A stretch of DNA of 64,000 nucleotides from Paenibacillus sp. Soil522 (lineage in GTDB: Bacteria > Bacillota > Bacilli > Paenibacillales > Paenibacillaceae). The translations under genes and the position numbers were made by a program. Shown in pieces: positions 1 through 9,176 of the stretch; within the stretch, counting starts at the first letter, position 1, and the number at the start of each line of letters is the position of its first letter. The notes beneath the pieces are model-generated. The model did no database searches. It was not told where the DNA came from and saw nothing but the letters and a program-made list of their open reading frames with translations. Location: NCBI RefSeq assembly GCF_001428245.1, contig NZ_LMRV01000039.1, positions 16,027 to 80,026 on the forward strand. Direction: 5' to 3'.

Positions 1-54
1 GGCCGTAAGGTAGACACACCGACTGGAACAATCAGTTGTTGGAAAGCGCAATAA
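1..54 (+). CDS. 3' end of an unidentified reading frame
   Basis: The first 54 bases are open in frame 1 and end with TAA, giving the tail GRKVDTPTGTISCWKAQ. If real, this is the last few residues of a gene entering from the left edge. I do not recognise the family, and so short a tail could be chance. Confidence 0.25.
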   Translation, partial: GRKVDTPTGTISCWKAQ

Positions 55-269
55 ATGTTCGCTCTATCTTCCGCGGCGCACCTGATGGTGAGCCGGACCA
101 TTTCTGGCTATCCTGAAGGGGCACGAGCTTTGCATGTACGGCAACTCAGGTGGATCATCCAAATGTTATCAATCGCCCTCCTCACTTCTAATGAATAAAG
201 CGTTACGGATCACACTATCCAAGATGTGATGCATCTCCTCCTATGTATGCCTATTTTTGAAAACATTTA

Positions 270-283
270 CGTAAACGTTTAAC
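270..283. promoter_or_regulatory. LacI/CcpA-family operator-like site
   Basis: CGTAAACGTTTAAC has the central CG with AAACG/CGTTT half-sites typical of LacI-family operators. It lies 19 bases before a second, better cre-like site. No intact gene follows directly, so its target may be lost. Confidence 0.3.
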
Positions 284-301
284 TAAATGTTCAAGACCAT
301 A

Positions 302-315
302 TGTAAGCGTTTTCT
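302..315. promoter_or_regulatory. cre-like catabolite control site
   Basis: TGTAAGCGTTTTCT fits the Bacillus cre pattern TGWAANCGNTNWCW. This is the signal expected for CcpA repression of a carbon-use gene. No intact gene is immediately downstream on either strand, so it may be a relic of a lost promoter. Confidence 0.4.
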
Positions 316-845
316 TTGTTGTTAAACTAATATTATTCTGCTACTGTTAATCTGTCAATAATCCCTTTGCCGTTACCTTATTGCCAGTAGGTACGGTCTT
401 CATTTTTTTACAGATAAAGACCCACTTCTGCTGTTTTTGTCCTGAAATCTAGGCGATTTTTCGAATAATATTCAATCCTTCCCACAGCGTCCCTACAACC
501 GGAGTCACTTCGATTGTTATGTAAAGCCGCGCTGACAATCTGCATAAACTTTGGCTGGCCATAAGCTCCAAATCCAAGGTCCGGGCATTAATCCCCGCCT
601 TTTAATAGACGGGGATTGAAAAATGGTGAGGATGACCGATTACTATTTACTACGTTTTACCTGTTTTGCGGAAGTACTGAGTCGGGTATTACCGAATTTC
701 TTTGTTGTACAGGCTTTAATAGAAGGCATTCTTGTTTTAGTGGATGCCTTCGAACAAATAAAACAGCTGCCGGATTGGTTGGAAAATCGACTGTACGAAC
801 CGCGGGAACCGCTTGAACGGTTGGGATTTACGATTTTTGTGGTCA

Positions 846-1080
846 GTACACTAAAAGCGGTGGACACCTTTCAAGCAAAAAGAAGTGGCGGCTCGACAGA
901 TTTGAAATGGATATACATTAAACGCGGATTATCGAACAGCCAGTGATTGTGTACTACTGTAACTTCGATGCCGCGCATGCGGAGTTCAGAAATAAACGTC
1001 TTTTAAAATAACCGTTTCACCTAAATTAAGTGCATTTCCTTGACTATCAAGATCTTCAAATGAAAATAAGGCAGCTCAAG
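846..1080 (-). pseudogene. Decayed DUF1259 (LppY/LpqO-like) gene
   Basis: Read on the minus strand, the fragments ALFSFEDLDSQGNALNLGE, then ISELRMRGIEVTVVHNHW, then LFDNPRLMYIHFKSVEPPL follow the order of the DUF1259 domain, including the HNH and RLMYIHF runs. There is a frameshift after the first block (about 1000) and an in-frame TGA just after LLFA (about 875), and no start region is preserved. The product family is described as LppY/LpqO homologues of unknown function. Assignment is from memory of the family pattern; decay is seen directly. Confidence 0.6.
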
Positions 1081-1214
1081 CGCCGAGTTGGTTCTTCTCC
1101 CCTGAATTAACGGGCGAAGGTTGTTACGGAGTCGCGTTACCGTACAAACACCGTTTACTACATAGCAGTATCAGGGAGAAGGTTGTCACCACTTTGGGAA
1201 GTTTTGCAAAACCA

Positions 1215-1242
1215 AAGAAGGACCGTCGATGCGGTCCTTCTT
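1215..1242 (-). terminator. Rho-independent terminator of the GH4 gene
   Basis: An 11-bp perfect stem (AAGAAGGACCG / CGGTCCTTCTT) with a 6-base loop starts 12 bases after the GH4 stop codon on the minus strand and is followed by a T-rich run. It most likely ends that transcript. Confidence 0.75.
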
Positions 1243-1253
1243 CGTAAGAACGT

Positions 1254-2648
1254 TTATTCGTACCAATATCTCGGGATAATCTCTCTTTCCTGCTCCAACA
1301 ACTCTTTAATAATCATATCCGCATCATGGATGGAATTAATTAGCGGATCGGTCATCATCGCCCTTCTCAATTTCAAGAAGTTCCGTTCCACAACAGCCTC
1401 CGCAGTTAGTTCGTGCGTATCCAGTACCAGTTCCTGCATCCCTCGAATTCCTCGCGGCATTTCTCCCACGGGAAGCGGCTTGGCTCCATCCATGCTTACC
1501 TCGCATAACAGTTCAAGGAACGAGTCGTCGTTCATATTAGTAACCGCACCGTTATTGAGCGTATTGATGAAGAAGCGTTTCCCCAAATTGCCGACCATGT
1601 TTTCGATAATATCTGTTGCATGATCGGGGCCGAAGGTTTTCATATAATCGGCGATCGGTATATTCCCGGTAATGAAGTCGTCCACTTGCTGCCACATCTC
1701 TTCGTGACGCTTATACCGGTCTTCCGTTTCCCAAATCTTTAAAGGCGGGATGGCGTCGTTCGTCTTGCCAAGCCCCTGACAGTACCGGACGTATTCTTTG
1801 GTATGGGCCGTACATGTCGGGACATACCCGAAAGTATGATAAAGCTCATAAGTAATGGCATCGTTATATAGCGCTTTCGCGCCGGTATCCCCGCCGTTGT
1901 TTTCCGTAGCCGCCGACTTTCTTAATGCCTCGGCGATCGGGGCCATAACGTCCGTTCCGTCATACTCCGCCTTAAGCAGCCAGGTGAAGTGATTGACGCC
2001 GGCCACCCGGAAATCGAACTTCCGGTCGATCTCCTCGGTAAACTCTTTTCTATCCTGAATGATCCCCGCTCGAACCGCATAATACGCTTTTATGTGCGGC
2101 ATATGATGACTGTCGCACAGTGCGAACGATTTTAGATTCGGCGCATACCGGCTTAAGGCGATCCCGTGAACCGTAGAGGGATTAATATAATTGATTGCCC
2201 ATGCGTCAGGACAAAGTTCTTCAATATCTTTGGCACACTCCATGATGACCGGCAGCTCTCTCATCGCCCTAAAAATCCCGCCGGGACCGATGGTATCTCC
2301 CGAACACATGCGAATACCGTATTTTAAGGAGACTTCGCAATCGATGCCGCGATATTTTACCGTATCCTCGGCAAAGCTAAGAACTACGAAATTCGCGCCT
2401 TTCAGTACCTGTCTCCGATCCGTCGAGCCTTCTACCTTTAGCGGTACATTGTTTTCCCTTGCAACCATTTCGACAAGTCTTACCATCTTGGATAGTTTTT
2501 CTTCATTCGTATCTACCAAGGCAAGCGTACCGTTGTTCAAATATTTCGAGTGAACCATTTGCCAAATCGACTGTCGCCCAAAAAACAAACTTCCTGCTCC
2601 GATGACAACCACCTTCGGTTGCTGCACTTTCTCTCCGTTCATGTTCAA
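1254..2648 (-). CDS. GH4 family NAD-dependent glycosidase (alpha-galacturonidase/alpha-glucosidase-like)
   Basis: A 464-residue cytosolic enzyme of glycoside hydrolase family 4, which cleaves glycosides by an NAD- and metal-dependent redox-elimination mechanism. The N-terminus has the Rossmann motif VVVIGAGSLFFGR. Further GH4 marks are SGDTIGPGGIFRAMRE, INYINPSTVHG and the metal-binding GVNHFTW. The substrate-linked motif near residue 180 reads CDSHH, unlike the CHE of alpha-glucosidases or CNxP of phospho-beta-glucosidases, so an alpha-galacturonidase or alpha-galactosidase is more likely, but specificity is uncertain. Length is normal. A TTG start is chosen because AGGAGGG lies 8 bases upstream; the next ATG (2642) is too far from it. 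It is divergent from a broken AraC regulator that probably once controlled it. Confidence 0.85.
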   Translation of the reverse strand: MNMNGEKVQQPKVVVIGAGSLFFGRQSIWQMVHSKYLNNGTLALVDTNEEKLSKMVRLVEMVARENNVPLKVEGSTDRRQVLKGANFVVLSFAEDTVKYRGIDCEVSLKYGIRMCSGDTIGPGGIFRAMRELPVIMECAKDIEELCPDAWAINYINPSTVHGIALSRYAPNLKSFALCDSHHMPHIKAYYAVRAGIIQDRKEFTEEIDRKFDFRVAGVNHFTWLLKAEYDGTDVMAPIAEALRKSAATENNGGDTGAKALYNDAITYELYHTFGYVPTCTAHTKEYVRYCQGLGKTNDAIPPLKIWETEDRYKRHEEMWQQVDDFITGNIPIADYMKTFGPDHATDIIENMVGNLGKRFFINTLNNGAVTNMNDDSFLELLCEVSMDGAKPLPVGEMPRGIRGMQELVLDTHELTAEAVVERNFLKLRRAMMTDPLINSIHDADMIIKELLEQEREIIPRYWYE

Positions 2649-2820
2649 GATCGAGTCCCTCCTAACTGTTTATAGCCTAATTATAGGAGAGTGGTTCCGA
2701 AAGAAGAATATGAGATGGTTTCGGATATATGTCAAATAGTAAGATTATTCATGATTATTATTATTAATGGTATAGTGATATTATTTGAAAAATGTCTTGT
2801 GGTAAAGGAAGGCAGTGGAT
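2649..2820. promoter_or_regulatory. Divergent promoter region between the GH4 and AraC genes
   Basis: About 170 AT-rich bases between two divergent starts. It carries AGGAGGG for the GH4 gene and GGAAGG for the AraC gene, and TATAAT-like runs (for example around 2770). No clear operator dyad was found. Confidence 0.5.
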
Positions 2821-3665
2821 ATGAAACGGACGGACATGGGAATTCTCAACGAATTGTCGGAATTCATCGCGCTTCGCATGAAATCTTTTTGGGAGCCTGT
2901 TCACGACGGGAATTGGATCGAGCACAAGGCACATATCGATTACGATCTTTGGTTCGTTCAATCCGGAATCGTCAAAATTACGATAGACGGCATCGAACAT
3001 ACGGCAAATCCGGGAGACGTCGTCTTATTTTACCCCGGGGTGCCCTATAGGCAGCTACTACCGGTGAAGGTTGTCGGTTTATTTATGTTCATTTCGATTT
3101 CGGGATCGGCAAGCAGCAACGCATTCTTAGCGATTTTCAGCTCTCGGGAATCATTCCTAAGGATTTGATCCGGAAAGAAGCCGCCCTTTTAGGAAAATCC
3201 TTCCTTCAATCAAAGCAGCTAAGCAGCATGCCGGGGAACCGTTTGTATTTAAAGGCTTGTCTGACCGCCGTTGTCGCTAAAATCATTGAACTCCACGGAC
3301 AAGGTCTATATATTGGAGCATTTATGAACGGGAGAACAACGAAAAAATCCGAGAGAAGTTTGGACGTCTTGCAGCCTGTTTTCACATACGTAACCGACCA
3401 TCTGCATCAATCCATTAAAATGAACGAACTTGCGGCGCTTGTTGGCCTATCCGAAAAGTATTTTATCTCTTATTTTAAAAAAGCCTTGGGCATCACACCG
3501 GGGCAGTACATTTATCAGATTAGAATGAACCAAGCGAGAGAATATCTCTACGAAAAAAAGTATACGGTCCAACAGATCGCCGGCTTTCTCGGTTATCCCG
3601 ACGCGTTCACGTTTTCGAAAGCTTTTAAAAAATACTATAACGTTCCTCCGTCGAAATTCGAGTAA
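2821..3665 (+). pseudogene. Frameshifted AraC-family regulator
   Basis: Two overlapping frames together encode one AraC regulator of about 280 residues. The first (from 2821) gives a cupin-like sensor half (DLWFVQSGIVKITIDG, NPGDVVLFYPGVPY). The second, to 3665, gives the double helix-turn-helix (MNELAALVGLSEKYFISYFK, FLGYPDAFTFSKAFKKYYNV). Near 3076-3080 the family reading moves from one frame to the other: after GGTT the shifted frame continues FIYVHFDFGIGKQQRILSD, so one base appears to be missing. Either a real inactivating deletion or a sequencing error. A start at 2821 has GGAAGG nine bases upstream. It is divergent from the GH4 gene and was probably its activator. Confidence 0.75.
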
Positions 3666-3818
3666 TGTGGAGGCCTTTTTGACGACGCAGCAGGACTCAC
3701 TATATGTTTCGGCCTGACATGTCGCTCGCACTGTCTACGAAAAGTACGCCGCTGTAAGGGTTTCCTGGATGTGGCGTTGAGTCCGATATTGAAGACCCGT
3801 TAGAATATCTACACAAAT

Positions 3819-3845
3819 AGAGACCCTTAGCGATTTAGGGTCTCT
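3819..3845 (+). terminator. Rho-independent terminator after the AraC gene
   Basis: A 9-bp perfect stem (AGAGACCCT / AGGGTCTCT) with a 9-base loop, followed by TTATATATAA. It lies about 150 bases past the AraC stop and could act in both directions. Confidence 0.6.
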
Positions 3846-3889
3846 TTATATATAAGTTTAAATTGCCGATCAACTTCTAATTTTTCTCT

Positions 3890-4095
3890 TTAATTTAACT
3901 TGGAAAGTGAAATCCTATAGAGCTTATCGCCGTTCTCCTCGGCAACACCGCGACCGTCTGTCGTGTTGCTGATGAAATAACCCCCCATGATGCGCGGGAC
4001 CGCTTGGGATACGATCGAGAAGCAGATTATCTTCTCTCCAAATGCGGATTGGTAAGAATCGTTCATCTCCGACTTCTCCCCTTTAGTCCATTCTT
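3890..4095 (-). pseudogene. C-terminal fragment of an unidentified protein
   Basis: On the minus strand a frame opens at a TGA near 4098 and runs to TAA at 3890. It gives a protein-like tail with GEKIICFSIVSQAVPRIMGG and YFISNTTDGRGVAEENGDKL before the stop. It has no start codon and overlaps the end of the lipoprotein gene in another frame. I do not recognise the family. It is probably the leftover 3' end of a lost gene. Confidence 0.3.
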
Positions 4096-4607
4096 TCGAT
4101 CGTCAATGTAAAATTCTCTCTAACATTTGCGAGATGTTCTTTCCCGGATTTAATCTCTCCTAGTACAATCAGTCCATTCCCGGCGGTGCCGGAATCCTTA
4201 TAAAATATTGCCAGATTGCCCCATGGGGAATAGTAAGCAAAGTCGCCAACCGAAGGACCGTTTAAAGGGGCAGATTCGGTAGATAATTTACGCGATAAAT
4301 AACTGATTTTTTCTTTTCCAGCGAATTCCTCGAATGATAAGGTTAGCGGGAGCATCGATACCAAGTCCCTACTTGTTGGATTGTCATACATGCTTACGAT
4401 GATTTCCTCATTGTCTAAAATCAATTTTATCATGGCACCTTCCACGCTTTCATTTTTATCAATAGAATCTTGACCTCTCTCCTCGGTTTGATCAACGGGT
4501 GCAACAGGTTGTTCATTTCCCGGAGCGTTAGTAATCGGCTCACTTCCGCAAGCTGTAAAAATAAAAATCATCGTCAGTGCGAAAGTCACAGATAAGATTG
4601 TTCGCAT
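4083..4607 (-). CDS. Cyclophilin-like-fold lipoprotein
   Basis: A 174-residue predicted lipoprotein. Residues 1-20 form a signal peptide ending in the lipobox FTAC, then a Gln/Pro/Glu-rich linker to about residue 55. The rest matches the small bacterial cyclophilin-like domain: MIKLILDNEEIIVSMYDNPT, RDLVSMLPLTLSFEEF, and GDFAYYSPWGNLAIFYKD followed by GLIVLGEI. Members of this family lack proline isomerase active-site residues and their role is unknown. It is expected on the outer face of the membrane. It stands alone, flanked by gene fragments. The upstream region has AGGACC but no strong ribosome site. Confidence 0.7.
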   Translation of the reverse strand: MRTILSVTFALTMIFIFTACGSEPITNAPGNEQPVAPVDQTEERGQDSIDKNESVEGAMIKLILDNEEIIVSMYDNPTSRDLVSMLPLTLSFEEFAGKEKISYLSRKLSTESAPLNGPSVGDFAYYSPWGNLAIFYKDSGTAGNGLIVLGEIKSGKEHLANVRENFTLTIERMD

Positions 4608-4633
4608 ATCGTTTGGTCCTCCACCGTATTAAT

Positions 4634-4738
4634 CTAGCTGCAATTAGCTTTGATTTTGATCTCGTTCTCACTCTTCTTCCCTTCATTAGAGGACACGTAT
4701 AGGACCTCGTTGCCATTTTTAAACACGTCTAATGCTAC
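4634..4738 (-). pseudogene. Short orphan coding remnant
   Basis: Directly downstream of the SDR gene on the minus strand, a 34-codon frame reads ALDVFKNGNEVLYVSSNEGK and ends KIKANCS with TAG. It has protein-like composition but no start and no recognised family. Possibly the tail of a deleted gene. Confidence 0.2.
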
Positions 4739-5442
4739 CAATCACTTCTTTTACCATCCCTAAAAAAACCACCATTAGGACCATCGGGTCCGATTGTCGC
4801 CAACCAAAGGATTGATTCTGCGGCTTGCTTTGGTGTTCGTGGAGCAGTCGGTCCTCCCATATCCGTGCTTACCCATCCCGGATCGACAGCGTTTATTTTG
4901 ATATCTCCTTGAACTTCTGCAGCTGCCAATCGCGTCAATCCATTAAGGGCAAGTTTAGATAACTTATAAGCACCGGCTCCTTGCCTCGACAATTGTCTCA
5001 TCATTCCATAATCTGAAGAAACATTGATAATTCTCCCATAACCCTGCTTTTCCATTAGCGGAATAAAAGAATGAATGACGTAATAAGCACCGAAGAAGTT
5101 AGTTGACATCGTTTTCTCTAGTACGGAAAGGTCCGTAGTCAAAAATTTTCCATTATCATCCAGATACACGCCGGCGTTATTGATCAATACGTCTAACTTT
5201 CCAAACTTCTGATCCACTGTAACCGCTGCTTGACGGATACTTTCTTGATTGTCGACATCTATCATCACAAACGAGACATCTAACCCCGACCCCTTAAGCT
5301 TTTGCACAGCACCATCACCTTTGTTTGGATCCCGACTTGCCAAAACAACCTTAAAGTCATTCAAAGCCAGCAGTTTGACCAACTCATATCCGATCCCACG
5401 ATTCGCACCTGTCACAAGAGCCACTTTTTTATCGTGTAACAT
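4735..5442 (-). CDS. Short-chain dehydrogenase/reductase
   Basis: A 235-residue classical SDR, a soluble NAD(P)-dependent oxidoreductase. It shows the cofactor motif TGANRGIG near residue 10, NNAG near residue 83, the catalytic Ser in INVSSDYG and YKLSK (the YxxxK pair), and the DPGWVSTDMGG segment. An upstream in-frame ATG at 5520 exists, but the ATG at 5442 has GGAG at proper distance and begins right before the usual KKVALVTG strand. The last residues (RDGKRSDW) are typical of SDRs acting on small carbonyls. Substrate unknown. It is the most distal of a run of four redox genes on the same strand. Confidence 0.85.
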   Translation of the reverse strand: MLHDKKVALVTGANRGIGYELVKLLALNDFKVVLASRDPNKGDGAVQKLKGSGLDVSFVMIDVDNQESIRQAAVTVDQKFGKLDVLINNAGVYLDDNGKFLTTDLSVLEKTMSTNFFGAYYVIHSFIPLMEKQGYGRIINVSSDYGMMRQLSRQGAGAYKLSKLALNGLTRLAAAEVQGDIKINAVDPGWVSTDMGGPTAPRTPKQAAESILWLATIGPDGPNGGFFRDGKRSDW

Positions 5443-5661
5443 AATCTTCTCCAATCCACCTTTCTTAAGATTATCTTGAGCGTTGAGATGCGTGAATACA
5501 ATATGTTTTGCGTGTTTCACTGCGGATAATCCTACATTATATGGAATTGAAGCATGAGGTTGTCGTCAATCTTCTCGTCGCAAATGGACCAATCGGTAGC
5601 CCAGTGCACACCTTCCAAACTATTCATCTCGGGTTGGTTATTTTTTCTCCTCCAAGTAAAG

Positions 5662-5686
5662 AGGCACACCGGTGTTGGCGTGCCCC
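5662..5686 (-). terminator. Possible terminator after the aldo/keto reductase
   Basis: On the minus strand GGCACGCC and GGTGTGCC form an 8-pair stem (one G-T) with a 4-base loop, about 40 bases past the stop codon. The T tract is weak (TCTTTACTT). Confidence 0.45.
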
Positions 5687-5722
5687 TAATATTTTGCTAA
5701 GATTAATCTTATTTAAAACCTT

Positions 5723-6712
5723 CTATTCTAGACCGACCACTGGATGAGGTACATACGGCTCTTCCAGAAACGCAATATCTTCCGTACTCAGCTTAATCGA
5801 AAGTGCAGCTACAGCGTCTTCAAGATGAGACACTTTCGTAGAGCCGATGATTGGAGCAGTAATCTGCTCCTTTTGCAATAGCCAAGCCAGCGCTATTTGG
5901 GCTCGCGGAACGCCTCGTTTTTCTGCGACTTTCGCGACACGTTCAACCACTTTCCGGTCTGACTCGGCTGTTGCGGCATAAAGCATTTGAGCAACTGGAT
6001 CGTTTGCCGAGCGAAGAGTGGTTTCACTCCAATCACGCGACAATCTTCCTTGCGCAAGCGGAGCCCATGGAATCACGCCGATCTTTTCTTCTTTGCAGAG
6101 CGGCAGCATCTCGCGTTCCTCCTCTCGGTACAAGAGGTTCAAATGATTTTGCATAGATACAAATCGCGTCCATCCGTTTTTCTCTGCAACATGGAGCGCT
6201 TTTAAAAATTGCCACGCATACATGGAAGAAGCGCCGATATATCTGGCTTTGCCCGCTTTAACAACGTCGTGTAAGGCCTCCATCGTTTCTTCAATCGGGG
6301 TTTGATAATCCCAACGATGAATTTGATACAAATCGACATAGTCAGTTCCCAGTCTCTTAAGACTGTTGTCAATTTCGCTCATAATTGCTTTTCGGGAAAG
6401 ACCGGCACCATTCGGCCCCTCATGCATCCGGAAATAAACCTTTGTAGCGAGGACGATCTCGTCCCGGTTAGCGTAATCCTTAAGTGCCCGTCCGACGATT
6501 TCCTCGCTCGATCCCTTAGAGTACATATTCGCCGTATCGATAAAATTAATTCCTAACTCAAGGGCTTTCTTGATAATCTCACGACTGTTTTCTTCATCCA
6601 TTGTCCATGCAGGGAACCCTCGATCCGGTTCACCAAAGCTCATGCACCCGAGACAAATCCGCGATACATCCAAACCAGTGTTTCCAAGCTTCATGTATTC
6701 GATGTTATTCAT
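5723..6712 (-). CDS. Aldo/keto reductase
   Basis: A 329-residue NADPH-dependent aldo/keto reductase of the YghZ/potassium-channel-beta-like group. The catalytic tetrad is visible: Asp and Tyr in FIDTANMYSKGSSEE, Lys in VLATKVYF and His in YQIHRWDY. The cofactor-binding end IIGSTKVSHLEDAVAALSI is also present. The full (beta/alpha)8 length is there. It is about 30 bases downstream of the alcohol dehydrogenase on the same strand, so the two are probably cotranscribed. Substrate cannot be told from sequence. Confidence 0.9.
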   Translation of the reverse strand: MNNIEYMKLGNTGLDVSRICLGCMSFGEPDRGFPAWTMDEENSREIIKKALELGINFIDTANMYSKGSSEEIVGRALKDYANRDEIVLATKVYFRMHEGPNGAGLSRKAIMSEIDNSLKRLGTDYVDLYQIHRWDYQTPIEETMEALHDVVKAGKARYIGASSMYAWQFLKALHVAEKNGWTRFVSMQNHLNLLYREEEREMLPLCKEEKIGVIPWAPLAQGRLSRDWSETTLRSANDPVAQMLYAATAESDRKVVERVAKVAEKRGVPRAQIALAWLLQKEQITAPIIGSTKVSHLEDAVAALSIKLSTEDIAFLEEPYVPHPVVGLE

Positions 6713-6740
6713 CCCCTCAGTACAATACTTCCAATGCGAC

Positions 6741-7781
6741 TCACATTGTGCTGATATCGATCACAAAGCGATACCGGACATCTGATGCTAGTACGCGCTC
6801 CCAGGCTTCATCAATCTGGTTGGCTGAAATAACCTCGATCTCAGGAGTAATGTTGTGTTTAGCACAAAAGTCAAGCATTTCCTGCGTTTCGCGAATTCCA
6901 CCGATCATCGATCCGGCAAACGACCGACGATGAGGGATAAGCGAGAATACTTGAACTGGCAACGGTTCCGATGGCGCACCGACGTTGACCAGTGTTCCAT
7001 CCAGCGCCAGCAACGAAAGGTAGGCATTAATATCGATTTTCGCGCTCACTGTATTCACAATGAGGTCGAACGAACCAGCCAGTTTCTTAAATGTCTCTGG
7101 ATCGCTCGTGGCATAATAATGGTTCGCGCCAAGCCGCAGACCGTCTTCTTTCTTCTTCAATGTTTGTGATAAAACCGTAACTTCTGCCCCCATGGCATGA
7201 GCGATTTTCACAGCCATGTGTCCAAGCCCGCCAAGTCCAATAACAGCTACCTTCTTGCCAGGTGCAACACCCCAATGACGCAGTGGCGAGTACGTTGTGA
7301 TACCGGCACACAAGAGCGGAGCGGCGGCATCAAGCTCAATACCGTCAGGAATTCTAACCACGAAGTCTTCCGTTACGACAATGTGAGTGGAATACCCACC
7401 CTGCGTATATTGCCCGTACCTATCGGTAGCTCCATAGGTGCCCGTCATTCCATTGAGGCAGTACTGCTCCTCTCCCTTATGGCAGTTATCGCACTCTCTG
7501 CAGGAGTCAACCATACAGCCTACTCCTACTCGGTCGCCAACGGCATACCTTGTGACTTCCGAACCAACCTGGGTGACAATTCCGGCGATCTCATGCCCTG
7601 GAACGAGAGGATAGTTTACAGGTCCCCAATCGCCGCGAGCTGTATGGATATCAGAGTGACAAATACCAGCGTACTTAATCTCAATGAGAATATCATGCGG
7701 CTGGAGATCCCTGCGTTCGATCGTGGTCAGTTTGAATGGGCCTTCTGGACTGAATGTAGCGCGTGCATTAGCAGTAATCAT
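6741..7781 (-). CDS. Zinc-dependent alcohol dehydrogenase (YahK/cinnamyl-type)
   Basis: A 346-residue medium-chain dehydrogenase. The catalytic zinc ligands are in AGICHSDIH (Cys) and PGHEIAG (His, Glu). The structural zinc site is [15 protein letters not shown]. The NADP-binding turn is [11 protein letters not shown]. Such enzymes reduce a wide range of aldehydes. The start at 7781 is chosen over the in-frame ATG at 7802 because AGGAGG lies seven bases upstream of it. The promoter is copy A of the repeated module at 7845-7985, with TTGAAA, a 16-base spacer and TATAAT on this strand, so TetR control is inferred. Confidence 0.9.
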   Translation of the reverse strand: MITANARATFSPEGPFKLTTIERRDLQPHDILIEIKYAGICHSDIHTARGDWGPVNYPLVPGHEIAGIVTQVGSEVTRYAVGDRVGVGCMVDSCRECDNCHKGEEQYCLNGMTGTYGATDRYGQYTQGGYSTHIVVTEDFVVRIPDGIELDAAAPLLCAGITTYSPLRHWGVAPGKKVAVIGLGGLGHMAVKIAHAMGAEVTVLSQTLKKKEDGLRLGANHYYATSDPETFKKLAGSFDLIVNTVSAKIDINAYLSLLALDGTLVNVGAPSEPLPVQVFSLIPHRRSFAGSMIGGIRETQEMLDFCAKHNITPEIEVISANQIDEAWERVLASDVRYRFVIDISTM

Positions 7782-7844
7782 CGTATAACCTCCTGCAATC
7801 AATGAATTAATTGGTTTTTACAATCGTATTGGTTCTGTTTCGGC

Positions 7845-7985
7845 CAAAAAACACACCGAATCAACACTTCATGTTTAATCAACATCTGTTTATAATTATA
7901 AATGGAATCAAAATACTTTCAATGGTTAAAAGAAACTGATTCGTTGTTTATTCAAACAAATCAATAAAATTGTTGATTATCTTTC
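7845..7985 (-). promoter_or_regulatory. TetR-type promoter/operator module, copy A
   Basis: This AT-rich module resembles those at 10085-10245 and 16025-16200. On the minus strand it has -35 TTGAAA (7917-7922), a 16-base spacer and -10 TATAAT (7895-7900). An operator-like TGTTTAATCAACA (7872-7884) lies just downstream of the -10, and a second one, GTTGTTTATTCAAAC (7943-7957), upstream of the -35. It drives the alcohol dehydrogenase gene. Its right end, where copy B leads into tetR, here runs into the last codons of the MFS gene. Confidence 0.7.
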
Positions 7986-9154
7986 GGGAAGCCAAGTTGT
8001 CGAGTGGGAGCAATCATGTAGTTTCTTAGTAAAATGGCAACAAAACTTAATACTAATGATAGTAACCCCACGAATACAACGTATTGTGTACCCATTTGTG
8101 AGAGGAATAAGCCTCCTACTGCTGCACCAAAGGTTGTGCCTACGTTACAGGATGATATAAATAATCCATTAGCGAATTCAGGTGCTTCTGGTGCCGAAGA
8201 CATCATCAAATATTGATTAATGTTCCCCCCTATACCGGCTAAAATACCCCAGATTAACGTGATGATCGCCATTGGTAAGCTAAACTGTCCAAATAAGAAT
8301 AATAGGATGTAAACAGCTCCCAATATAAAAGGGAAAGATACGACAGATTTGATGGCATTATTCGTAAGCAGCTTTCCTGCGACTACGTTTCCAATAATAT
8401 TAGCTCCACCGAATATACATAACATGAAACTAATTGTATTCGGAGACATATTCGTAACCGTCTTCAGATACTCAGCAAGGTAACTATAAACTCCAAATAC
8501 GGCTGAATTTAATAAAATGACAGCCACAACGGAAAGCCAAATCATTGATTTTTTTAATACGGATAATTGTGCTCCGTAAGAAAGTCTTTCCTTAACAGGC
8601 ATAGATGGTACAAATAGTAATGTAGCAATGAATACCATAATATTTACAACAGCAAAGAATACCATCGCCATTTGTAAAGAAGCTGCACTAGCTATAAAAC
8701 TCGCGATTGGTACACCGATTACCATGCCGGCAGACACCCCAATAAAAACTTTCGAAACAGCTTTTGGAGCTTCTTCCTTGCTCACCGCCCCAGCAGCTAC
8801 CGTAAATGCCAAAGAACAATAAACGGGATGAAAAAATGCTGGTAAAATACGAGCAACTAATGCAAGGGTAAAGTTTGACGTAAATATGGAGACAATGTTC
8901 CCCAAAACGAAAACACCAAGTACAAGTAACATGACCTTCTTCCGATTTATACCCGAAAACAATAACGGAAAGATTGGTCCTGACACTGCAACTGCAAGGG
9001 CAAAGAAACTCACCAACCATCCTGCTTTGGAAACACTCACATGATAGTGTTCAGCAATGGAAGGCAATAATCCAATAACCCCCATTTCCGTATTTAAGAT
9101 GCCGAAGACTCCTATGGTTAATATAAATATAAGCAAATTATTACGTTTAACCAA
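7961..9154 (-). CDS. MFS transporter, drug:H+ antiporter type (DHA1, YdhP/AraJ-like)
   Basis: A 397-residue inner-membrane protein with about 12 hydrophobic helices, the normal MFS length. It carries ADH1-like features: NTEMGVIGLLPSIAEHYHVS in helix 1 and the following loop, and SGINRKKVMLL in the cytoplasmic loop between helices 2 and 3. Such proteins export drugs or sugars by proton antiport. Its stop codon lies inside promoter module A. It starts 23 bases after the SDR gene on the same strand, and the pair is probably cotranscribed from module B. Confidence 0.85.
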   Translation of the reverse strand: MVKRNNLLIFILTIGVFGILNTEMGVIGLLPSIAEHYHVSVSKAGWLVSFFALAVAVSGPIFPLLFSGINRKKVMLLVLGVFVLGNIVSIFTSNFTLALVARILPAFFHPVYCSLAFTVAAGAVSKEEAPKAVSKVFIGVSAGMVIGVPIASFIASAASLQMAMVFFAVVNIMVFIATLLFVPSMPVKERLSYGAQLSVLKKSMIWLSVVAVILLNSAVFGVYSYLAEYLKTVTNMSPNTISFMLCIFGGANIIGNVVAGKLLTNNAIKSVVSFPFILGAVYILLFLFGQFSLPMAIITLIWGILAGIGGNINQYLMMSSAPEAPEFANGLFISSCNVGTTFGAAVGGLFLSQMGTQYVVFVGLLSLVLSFVAILLRNYMIAPTRQLGFPKDNQQFY

Positions 9155-9176
9155 AATCTCAACTTCCTCTCTTCAC

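Larger units (their letters stand above)
55..845. other. Non-coding or decayed stretch, no supported gene
   Basis: No convincing gene. It holds two operator-like sites (270-283 and 302-315) and an 8-bp hairpin with stem AATCCCCG at 590-597 and 610-617. The reverse strand around 440-580 gives a short protein-like run (FGAYGQPKFMQIVSAALHNN) that I cannot assign. An open frame at 623-946 on the plus strand has no good ribosome site and looks like a shadow of the decayed gene on the other strand. Confidence 0.4.

Noticed and set aside
623..946. 107-codon plus-strand frame near the left edge
   Set aside because: No good ribosome site and no recognised family; the opposite strand holds a decayed DUF1259 gene that explains the composition in its right half.
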